The translations under genes and the position numbers were made by a program. Below, in pieces: positions 1-5,103 of a stretch of DNA of 5,103 nt. Origin of the DNA: JAYZAP01 sp964645285 (lineage in GTDB: Bacteria; Pseudomonadota; Alphaproteobacteria; JAAXGF01); contig CAZYDR010000167.1 of NCBI GenBank assembly GCA_964645285.1, positions 1 through 5,103 of the forward strand, given 5' to 3'. Under the pieces are notes generated by a model that did not search any database, had not been told where the DNA came from, and saw nothing but the letters and a program-made list of their open reading frames with translations. Within the stretch, counting starts at the first letter, position 1. Every line of letters starts with the position of its first letter.

Positions 1-95
1 CCCATCAGGCTCTGAACATGCGTCCACCGGTGCCCGAGACTCTATCAGCAAGTGGCACATAGAATGGGGGCTTTACAAGCAAGGACGAACATAAG

Positions 96-1055
96 ATGAG
101 GAAATTGATTAGTGCGATCACGGGAGTGATGCTGTTGAGCGCATGCTCTACCGCGACGGTGAAGTACGAAATTCTGACTTACAAGTCCTACACGACCGAT
201 AGCTTTGCACAGATTTTTAACGGAAGTTACGTGTCCAAACCTCATGTGATGCACGATGTTAGGTTGTGGATGCCCGATGATTTAGACCAACCTTTACCGG
301 TTATCGTGATGCAACACGGACTCGGCTCCCCTAAGAAGTATGGTAAATGGTTGGATATTGCCCTTCCAGCATATCTATCCGCGGGTTTTGCCGTCGTGAT
401 GAACGACAGTTACAGCGCCAGAAAAATGCAGCACCCGAAGCGTCTGTCGTTCAGCGCCAGGGTTCTCGATAACATCATGCTGTTCAATGAGCTGGTCAAG
501 GACAGAAGGTTCGATCGAGAAAACATTAATATTCAGGGTTTCAGCTATGGCGGCATGGTCGCTTACCACATGGCCTATGTTGCCTATCAGCCATCGCTGA
601 ACGGTACCTGGAACTCTCACCTTTCCATGTATGGTGCTTGCGACGTAATCCTGGAGGACAACCAGATGACAGGTGCCCCCGTGCTCATGTATCTGGCCAG
701 CGGTGAGGACTATCAGTCCAACGACGACTGTTTCAGGTACAAAGAACAGATCGGCGGCTTCGAAATGTACGTGTTGGAGGGCTCCTTTCACGGTTTCGCT
801 TTGGATCATGACGTTGAATATGGCGAGGACTCGGGATCATTTATCAATTGCGACACCGGGCCGCAAAACACCATCAGCAAGGATGGTACGTGGAAGTACA
901 ACAAGAAAACCTGGTCGGGATCATACGCGGATATCATTGCCGGCATCTGGAATGACTGCCGCAGTTTCGGCTCGATAACCGGCGGTTCCAGGGAGACGAG
1001 AATTCAGGCCGCCGCAGACAGTATAACGTTCTTCAAACGTCATGTTTCGCCGTAG
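96..1055 (+). CDS. Dienelactone hydrolase-like alpha/beta hydrolase lipoprotein
   Basis: This 319-residue protein begins with a lipoprotein signal: MRK, a hydrophobic stretch, and the lipobox LSAC with Cys17. Ser follows the Cys, which by the Lol rule points to the outer membrane. The rest reads as an alpha/beta hydrolase of the dienelactone hydrolase type. HGLG (residues 74-77) follows a beta strand and should form the oxyanion region. DSYSAR (104-109) resembles the family's D-S-F-x-x-R segment. GFSYGG (148-153) is the nucleophile elbow with Ser150. Asp205 (SGED) and His232 (SFHGF) are the likely acid and base of the triad. Cys182, 212, 252 and 288 could form disulfides in the periplasm (inference). 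AAGGA at 81-85, ten bases before the ATG, supports this start. The substrate is unknown; ester or lactone hydrolysis is the family expectation. No partner gene is visible upstream, and the gene converges with amidase 1. Its base composition is clearly less GC-rich than that of the amidases, which hints at a different origin. Confidence 0.88.
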   Translation: MRKLISAITGVMLLSACSTATVKYEILTYKSYTTDSFAQIFNGSYVSKPHVMHDVRLWMPDDLDQPLPVIVMQHGLGSPKKYGKWLDIALPAYLSAGFAVVMNDSYSARKMQHPKRLSFSARVLDNIMLFNELVKDRRFDRENINIQGFSYGGMVAYHMAYVAYQPSLNGTWNSHLSMYGACDVILEDNQMTGAPVLMYLASGEDYQSNDDCFRYKEQIGGFEMYVLEGSFHGFALDHDVEYGEDSGSFINCDTGPQNTISKDGTWKYNKKTWSGSYADIIAGIWNDCRSFGSITGGSRETRIQAAADSITFFKRHVSP

Positions 1056-1238
1056 TCAGGTACCTCAATACATACCGCCAATGGGATAGTTCCATCTTCA
1101 TTCTTGGGCATGCGATCCAACGGCACGTTGGCCGTGAGCGTATTGCCTAAAGCTGCCATGGACCACGACCATGTGACTGCAGTAGGGCAAGAATCTTTAG
1201 AGTATATCGCCAGAATGGGACGCCCGCCAACCGGTGTA
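1056..1238. other. Convergent intergenic gap with unconfirmed 69-codon ORF
   Basis: This gap separates the stop codons of the lipoprotein hydrolase and amidase 1. A minus-strand open frame of 69 codons spans 1040-1249. It starts at a GTG that overlaps the last codons of amidase 1 by 11 bases, and it ends inside the 3' end of the hydrolase gene. The overlap geometry would suit translational coupling, but there is no Shine-Dalgarno site before the GTG. I recognise no domain in the product, which has a short TWSW stretch and two Cys. The plus strand is also open over much of the same stretch, so the frame may be chance. A weak inverted repeat, CATGG/CCATG (1157-1161 and 1169-1173), is present. 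No convincing bidirectional terminator is seen. Confidence 0.3.
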
Positions 1239-2669
1239 TCAAACGTCACCGATGCGGGGTCGGCGTTCCGGTGCGTCGAGCCAGGGACGGGCGCGTTCTA
1301 GAGCCGCAGCGACGCGGTAGGCACGTACATCGTCGAAGGCCCGGGCGACGATCTGGATGCCGCTGGGCAGTCCATTCGGGTCGATGCCCGCCGGCACGGC
1401 GAGCACCGGCAGGCGGTTCAGCATGTTGAAGGGATGGGTCAGCACCCAGCCGTAGTTGGGCGTGACAGACTTGCCGTTGATGGTGAAGTCCGTATCCCAC
1501 GGTTTCAGCTCGGCGGGTACCGCCTGGGTCGCGTTGGTCGGGCAGATGAAGGCGTGGCAGCGTTCGAGAATGGGACCGAGGGTCGCCTGCATTTCGTTGG
1601 CAAGTTCGAAAGCCTCGTAGAGCGCGCCGCCCGAGACCGCGGCGCGGTTCTCAAAGTAATAGCGCGTGTAGTCGCAGAGCAGGTCCGCCTGTTCGTCCAG
1701 ATCGCGGGTTGGCAAACCGCTGGAAACCAGCCCCAAATAGCTCATCGTCACGTTGGTGAGCCGCTCGGTCCAGCCCAGCTCGACCTCTTCGATTTTGGCC
1801 CCCTGGCTGCGCAGCGCATCGAGCGCAGCCAGGGTCAATGACTTGACCTCGGGCGCGATCTCGCTGAAGCCGAGGTCGAGGGAATAAGCGATGCGCCAAC
1901 CCTCGATCTCGCCCAGCCGTTGGGGGATACGCAGCTTGGGCCGGACCGCCGCGTTGTCCAGCGGATGCGGCCCGGCCATGACGTTCTGCATCAGGGCGCA
2001 GTCGGCGACCGTGCGCGTCATTGGCCCCACGGCGCTGTACATTTCGAGGTTGAAGGGCGGGTCCGACGGAATCCGCCCATAAGGCGCCCGGTAGCCGATG
2101 ACGCCGCAGCACGCCGCCGGGACGCGCAGCGATCCGGCGTTGTCCGAGCCGGTGGCCAGCGTCGTCGTGCCGGCCGCCAGCGCCGCCGCCGAGCCGCCCG
2201 AGGAGCCGCCGCAGGTGTAGCGGGTGTCCCACGGGCTGCGCGTCGTGCCGTGCAGCCGCGAGGTGGTCACCCAGTTGTTGCCGAACTCGGGCGTCGTCGA
2301 TCGGGCATGAAGGATGGCGCCGGCGCGCAGCAGGCGCTCGATAGCCGGGTTGGTATGGTCGTCGACGTGGTCCTTGTAGATCAACGAGCCCTGGGTGGTG
2401 ACACGGCCCTTGATCGCGATTGCGTCCTTGACGGCGAGCGGCAGACCCTCGAGCGCACGGACGCGCCCCTTCATGTACTGGGCCTCGGCGCGGCGCGCCT
2501 TCTCCAGCGCCTCGTCGAAATAGCTGTCGGCAAAGGCGTTGACCCGCGGCTCGACCGCTTCCGCCCGTGCAATCAGCGCCCGCATTAGCTCGACCGGCGA
2601 CAGCTCGCGCCGCTTGAAGCGTGCGACCGCCTCGGTCGCAGAGAGATAGCAAAGCTCGGTATCGCTCAT
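1239..2669 (-). CDS. Amidase signature (AS) family hydrolase 1
   Basis: This 476-residue enzyme belongs to the amidase signature family, which hydrolyses carboxamides through a Ser-cisSer-Lys triad. All three residues are present. Lys81 lies in LPLAVKD. The cis-Ser156 is the first Ser of the GGSSGG block. The nucleophile Ser180 lies in DNAGSLRVPA. The spacings of 75 and 24 residues equal those of fatty acid amide hydrolase (K142, S217, S241). The N-terminal LSATEAVARF and ELSPVELM stretches and the C-terminal RPWLDAPE are typical, and the length is normal for the family. The open frame extends upstream to an ATG at 2723. I prefer the ATG at 2669 because AGGAGA stands seven bases before it, while the upstream ATG has no well-spaced site, and because family members usually begin just before the LSATE motif. 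The product has no signal peptide, so it is probably cytoplasmic. The substrate cannot be read from the sequence. It is not GatA in context, since no gatB or gatC is nearby. It is transcribed divergently from the broken nuclease gene. Confidence 0.93.
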   Translation of the reverse strand: MSDTELCYLSATEAVARFKRRELSPVELMRALIARAEAVEPRVNAFADSYFDEALEKARRAEAQYMKGRVRALEGLPLAVKDAIAIKGRVTTQGSLIYKDHVDDHTNPAIERLLRAGAILHARSTTPEFGNNWVTTSRLHGTTRSPWDTRYTCGGSSGGSAAALAAGTTTLATGSDNAGSLRVPAACCGVIGYRAPYGRIPSDPPFNLEMYSAVGPMTRTVADCALMQNVMAGPHPLDNAAVRPKLRIPQRLGEIEGWRIAYSLDLGFSEIAPEVKSLTLAALDALRSQGAKIEEVELGWTERLTNVTMSYLGLVSSGLPTRDLDEQADLLCDYTRYYFENRAAVSGGALYEAFELANEMQATLGPILERCHAFICPTNATQAVPAELKPWDTDFTINGKSVTPNYGWVLTHPFNMLNRLPVLAVPAGIDPNGLPSGIQIVARAFDDVRAYRVAAALERARPWLDAPERRPRIGDV

Positions 2670-2676
2670 CGCTCGG

Positions 2677-2682
2677 TCTCCT
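2677..2682 (-). promoter_or_regulatory. Ribosome binding site deciding the amidase 1 start
   Basis: AGGAGA reads on the minus strand seven bases before the ATG at 2669-2667. It is the best Shine-Dalgarno match near this gene. The alternative ATG at 2723, 18 codons upstream in frame, is preceded only by GAGAA directly abutting the start codon, which is too close to work well. The site therefore favours the shorter 476-residue protein. Confidence 0.7.
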
Positions 2683-2723
2683 GGTCGAGGTATCGGTTGG
2701 GCGCCGACGGTTGTATCCGACAT

Positions 2724-2851
2724 TTCTCAAATGATAAATAGTCACATCCTAGATCGGCGTAGTACTCAATTCATACATGTGCAGTAGCGGACCTCTATGT
2801 CTCCTAACTCACCGCAATTATTAATGCGTGATCGCGCTTGTGGCCCTGCGC
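2724..2851. other. Divergent intergenic region, AT-rich
   Basis: This stretch lies between the divergent amidase 1 and the nuclease remnant. Its left half (about 2724-2780) is markedly AT-richer than the flanking coding sequence, as expected for a region carrying promoters for both strands. I could not identify a convincing -35/-10 pair on either strand. An open frame in frame with the nuclease begins at 2797, but its first 22 codons look non-family and precede the better start at 2863. No terminator or operator repeat stands out. Confidence 0.4.
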
Positions 2852-2855
2852 GAGG
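2852..2855 (+). promoter_or_regulatory. Ribosome binding site of the nuclease remnant
   Basis: GAGG lies seven bases before the ATG at 2863. That start places a classical signal peptide at the very N-terminus of the product. The earlier in-frame ATGs at 2797 and 2824 would add a polar extension in front of the signal peptide. Confidence 0.5.
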
Positions 2856-2862
2856 CTTTTCC

Positions 2863-3350
2863 ATGCACCGATTAGGCTTGGCCGCGTTCGCGATCATTGC
2901 CGTATGGTTGCCCGCCGCACTCGTCCTCGCCGACATCACCGGCCCGGCCACGGTCATCGACGGCGACACCATCGACATCGAGGGTCGGCGCATACGCCTC
3001 TATGGCATAGACGCGCCGGAGAGCCGTCAGACGTGCCTTGTGGGCCATGCGGTCTAGAGGCCACCTACGCGCTTGAGGGTTACATTGGCGGCGCACCGGT
3101 TATATGCCAGGAGCAGGGCATCGACCGCATCTACGGCCGCACCATCGCAACGTGCTCGGTGCGGGGTGGCGACATCGAGGCATGGATGGTCGCGAACGGC
3201 TGGGCGCTGGCGTACCGGAAGTACTCGATGGACTATGTTGACCACGAGCGAAAGGCGCAAATCGCGGACCTGGATATTTGGCGCGGCGAGTTCATGCCAC
3301 CCTGGGAATGGCGACGGGAAAAACGCCTAGTGCTGCCGCCGTTGCGGTGA
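2863..3350 (+). pseudogene. Secreted thermonuclease-like (SNase domain) gene, frameshifted
   Basis: The first half (2863-3057) encodes a signal peptide of about 23 residues ending in LVLA. The core of a staphylococcal-nuclease-like domain follows: VIDGDTIDI, then RLYGIDAPES. Arg45, Asp50 and Glu53 match nuclease R35, D40 and E43. After QTC the frame runs into a TAG at 3055. The domain resumes one frame over at about 3048 with CGLEA and continues to a TGA at 3348. This half holds YGR (Arg at 3138-3140, matching R87), NGWALAYRKYSMDYV, and the C-terminal PPWEWRR. Only 11 bases separate the TGC of QTC from the TGC of CGLEA. Family members usually have eight or nine residues there, which suggests a deletion of about 13 or 16 bases. 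Intact relatives are exported enzymes that cleave DNA or RNA using calcium. Here only a 64-residue truncated product is expected, without the YGR arginine. A programmed shift is unlikely because no slippery heptamer is seen. Confidence 0.85.
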
Positions 3351-3526
3351 TGCAACTTGGCATTTGGCAGGACGCCAGGATGTGACAAGACCTATGCAAG
3401 AAGGGTGTTTTCTCGGCTAGACTGCCCGTGACGAGGCCACGGGGGGAAGCGGACATTCGTTGCGGTTTTCGATTTAAAAGGTGTGTACCGTGACTGCGAT
3501 GATCACTACTCAAGAGGAATGTTGGT
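3351..3526 (+). other. Leader region upstream of amidase 2
   Basis: These 176 bases contain no credible gene. A perfect 6-bp inverted repeat, CCCGTG/CACGGG (3425-3430 and 3438-3443, 7-base loop), sits about 85 bases before the amidase 2 start. It has no following T-run, so it is not a clear terminator. It could be an operator or a leader hairpin. TAGACT at 3418-3423, just before it, could serve as a -10 element, but I see no good -35 partner. A second small repeat, TGGC/GCCA, lies at about 3365-3377. The stretch ends with AGAGG (3513-3517), a good Shine-Dalgarno site nine bases before the ATG at 3527. Confidence 0.4.
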
Positions 3527-4966
3527 ATGGGCACAATCGACGATTACGCATCATTCGACGGCTTGGGTCTGGCCGACCTCGTTAGGGCGGGCGAGATCAC
3601 GCCGGCAGAACTGGTTGACGCCGCAATCGGGCGCATCGAACGGCACAATCCAGCCCTGAACGCAGTGGTCCAGTTCCAGTACGAGCAGGCGCGTGAACGA
3701 GCATCGCGGCCGGGCTTATTGCAGGATGGGCCATTTGCCGGCGTACCGTTCCTAGTCAAGGCGCTGTATCACGCCGAGGCGGGCATGGCCATGACTAACG
3801 GAAGCCGCTATTTCGAGAATGTGGTCATCGACGAGGACTGCGAGCTGATCGTCCGCTACAAGCAGGCGGGACTAATCAACTGCGGACGCACCAATACGCC
3901 GGAGAATGGCCTGAATGCGTCGACCGAGCCGGCGTTCTACGGCCCGACGCGCAACCCCTGGAACACGGATGTGACGGCCGGTGGGTCGAGCGGTGGCGCC
4001 GCCGCCGCGGTGGCCAGCGGTATGGTGCCTGTGGCCAACGCCAGCGACGGCGGCGGCTCAATCCGCATTCCCGCGTCGTGCTGCGGGCTCTATGGGTTGA
4101 AGCCGTCGCGAATGCGGACGCCCGCCGGACCGGTGGCCGGTGATCCGTGGAATGGACTGGCCTGCATGCATGTGGTCAGCCGCAGCGTCCGAGACAGCGC
4201 CGCCATGCTCGATGCCACAGCGGGTCCGGCCGCCGGCGACCCCTACGCGGCGCCGCACCAAGCGACGCCGTTCCTCGACGAGGTCGGTCGCGACCCCGGG
4301 CGGCTCAAGGTCGCAGTGGCCCGTACTCCGTTTCTTGACCATCCGGTCCACGACGAATGCTTGGCCGCGCTCGACGATGTTGCCACGTTAATTTCCGACC
4401 TTGGCCATGACGTGGACGAAGCCGAGCCCACTTTTGACCGAGGTGCCCTGGCCGAGGCCTGGTGGAATATCGTCGCCGCTAACGAAGCGCGAGACCTTGT
4501 CGAAGGCCCCTTGCTGACCGGTCGGCCGCCGCAAGACGGCGACCTCGAACCCTGGACCCGCGCGGTGATGGATCGCGGCGCCGCTCTGAGCGGCGCCGAC
4601 ATAATCGGTGCGATTCGGACACTCCACTGGGAAAGCCGCCAGATCGGCTGGTTCATGGAGAAGTGGGATGCGTTGCTGTCGCCGACCCTGGGCAAACCGC
4701 CGGTGCCGTTGGGCGAACTCGATACCAACGAGTCCGACTTCGACACCTTCGCGGCCAAACTGGGCGCCTTCATTCCGTTCACACCGTTGGCCAACTGTAC
4801 GGGTCAGCCCTCGGCCACCCTGCCGCTGTGCTGGAACGCCGACGACCTACCAATTGGCGTCATGCTGACTGCAGATTTTGGTGACGAGGCTACGCTGTTG
4901 CGCTTGTCGGCCCAATTGGAAGTGGCTCGACCCTGGAATGACAGACATCCGCCAATCTGGGATTAG
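3527..4966 (+). CDS. Amidase signature (AS) family hydrolase 2, NylA-like
   Basis: This 479-residue enzyme is a second amidase signature hydrolase, clearly different from amidase 1. The triad is Lys78 (GVPFLVK), cis-Ser154 (first Ser of AGGSSGG) and nucleophile Ser178 (DGGGSIRIPAS). Ser154 and Ser178 are 24 residues apart, as in well-studied members. TNGSRYFEN (90-98), the acyl-pocket region, and the C-terminal RPWNDRHPPIW resemble the 6-aminohexanoate cyclic dimer hydrolase (NylA) branch. That likeness is from memory and does not prove nylon-oligomer activity. The residue after the catalytic Lys is Ala79, where the family normally has Asp. The rest of the signature is intact, so activity may persist. 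There is no signal peptide, so a cytoplasmic location is expected. AGAGG at 3513-3517 supports the start. It has its own leader and is followed by a hairpin cluster, so it is probably a single-gene transcript. The physiological substrate is unknown; amides or cyclic amides are plausible. Confidence 0.93.
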   Translation: MGTIDDYASFDGLGLADLVRAGEITPAELVDAAIGRIERHNPALNAVVQFQYEQARERASRPGLLQDGPFAGVPFLVKALYHAEAGMAMTNGSRYFENVVIDEDCELIVRYKQAGLINCGRTNTPENGLNASTEPAFYGPTRNPWNTDVTAGGSSGGAAAAVASGMVPVANASDGGGSIRIPASCCGLYGLKPSRMRTPAGPVAGDPWNGLACMHVVSRSVRDSAAMLDATAGPAAGDPYAAPHQATPFLDEVGRDPGRLKVAVARTPFLDHPVHDECLAALDDVATLISDLGHDVDEAEPTFDRGALAEAWWNIVAANEARDLVEGPLLTGRPPQDGDLEPWTRAVMDRGAALSGADIIGAIRTLHWESRQIGWFMEKWDALLSPTLGKPPVPLGELDTNESDFDTFAAKLGAFIPFTPLANCTGQPSATLPLCWNADDLPIGVMLTADFGDEATLLRLSAQLEVARPWNDRHPPIWD

Positions 4967-4981
4967 GAAAACCCATCAACA

Positions 4982-4999
4982 CGGAATAGTCATATTCCG
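4982..4999 (+). terminator. Perfect 7-bp hairpin just after amidase 2
   Basis: CGGAATA and TATTCCG form a perfect 7-bp stem around the 4-base loop GTCA. The hairpin begins 15 bases after the amidase 2 stop codon, which suits transcript termination or 3'-end protection. No T-run follows, so it is not a canonical intrinsic terminator. Because the stem is perfect it could equally be a protein-binding palindrome. Confidence 0.4.
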
Positions 5000-5034
5000 C
5001 CGTTACGTTGACAGTGACGGCTAGCTACCCGTCA
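5000..5034 (+). other. Competing hairpins sharing one arm
   Basis: CCGTTAC (5000-5006) pairs with GTGACGG (5014-5020), seven pairs including one G-T wobble, around a 7-base loop. It abuts the preceding hairpin directly. The TGACGG part of that right arm (5015-5020) can instead pair perfectly with CCGTCA (5029-5034) around an 8-base loop. The two structures exclude each other, a layout seen in attenuators. No leader peptide or following gene is visible before the window ends, so a regulatory role is only a possibility. Confidence 0.3.
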
Positions 5035-5035
5035 T

Positions 5036-5058
5036 CAGGACACGTTTCCAATGTCCTG
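5036..5058 (+). other. Third inverted repeat in the right-end cluster
   Basis: CAGGACA (5036-5042) and TGTCCTG (5052-5058) form a perfect 7-bp stem around a 9-base loop. It has no T-run. It continues the series of inverted repeats that starts after amidase 2. It may be an operator or part of a leader for a gene beyond the right edge. The remaining bases to 5103 show no gene. Confidence 0.3.
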
Positions 5059-5103
5059 TGTGGATGGCTCCCGCGTTGCAAGGACTTATTTCGGCGTAGC
5101 TAC

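Noticed and set aside
375..809. 144-codon minus-strand open frame opposite the lipoprotein hydrolase
   Set aside because: The plus strand has a lipobox, catalytic triad and Shine-Dalgarno site, so this frame is a shadow.
1920..2588. 222-codon plus-strand open frame opposite amidase 1
   Set aside because: Its product is low-complexity Arg/Ala/Gly sequence without a domain, typical of antisense frames in GC-rich genes.
1651..2745. Long 364-codon minus-strand open frame over amidase 1
   Set aside because: It is Arg- and Gly-rich shadow sequence in a GC-rich gene. The overlapping frame carries the complete amidase signature.
3030..3060. Programmed ribosomal frameshift joining the two nuclease halves
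   Set aside because: No slippery heptamer or strong downstream structure is seen, and about four to five residues' worth of sequence seems missing compared with the family, which points to a deletion.
4243..4794. 183-codon minus-strand open frame opposite amidase 2
   Set aside because: It is an antisense shadow, rich in Ser, Arg and Pro, with no recognisable motif or ribosome binding site support.
1..5103. CRISPR array, tRNA gene or insertion sequence
   Set aside because: I saw no regularly spaced direct repeats, no tRNA-like cloverleaf or T-loop sequence, and no transposase fragment or terminal inverted repeat pair.
5022..5103. Direct repeat TAGCTAC at 5022-5028 and 5097-5103
   Set aside because: Seven bases, partly palindromic, with no integrase or element between the copies. 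Chance is the simplest explanation.

Overview
The window looks like a piece of a GC-rich proteobacterial chromosome. An alphaproteobacterium, perhaps from soil or sea water, fits best. This rests on the codon usage of the two amidases, on Shine-Dalgarno sites such as AGGAG, on a Cys lipobox, and on the style of the exported nuclease. It is an inference; there is no rRNA or tRNA marker.

Layout, left to right. (1) 96-1055, plus strand: an intact outer-membrane-type lipoprotein with a dienelactone-hydrolase-like alpha/beta hydrolase domain. It is visibly less GC-rich than the rest. (2) 1056-1238: a short gap between convergent genes. It holds a 69-codon minus-strand open frame that I cannot confirm as a gene. 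(3) 1239-2669, minus strand: an intact amidase-signature (AS) hydrolase with the full Lys/Ser/Ser triad. Its start is best placed 18 codons inside the longest open frame. (4) 2863-3350, plus strand: a secreted thermonuclease-like (SNase domain) gene broken by a frameshift. The two halves lie in different frames and together hold all the expected catalytic residues. (5) 3351-3526: a non-coding leader region with a small hairpin. (6) 3527-4966, plus strand: a second intact AS hydrolase, resembling the 6-aminohexanoate cyclic dimer hydrolase (NylA) type. It has an unusual Ala directly after the catalytic Lys. (7) 4967-5103: a non-coding tail with a run of three abutting or nearly abutting inverted repeats, two of which can form a competing alternative stem.

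The genes do not form an obvious operon. Gene 1 and amidase 1 converge, amidase 1 and the nuclease remnant diverge, and amidase 2 has its own leader. The common theme is hydrolysis of amides and esters (two AS enzymes and one periplasmic alpha/beta hydrolase). That suits a catabolic accessory region, but a shared pathway is not demonstrated. I did not find a convincing new multi-gene system. The items most worth a second look are the split nuclease, the K-A motif of amidase 2, and the hairpin cluster at the right end.
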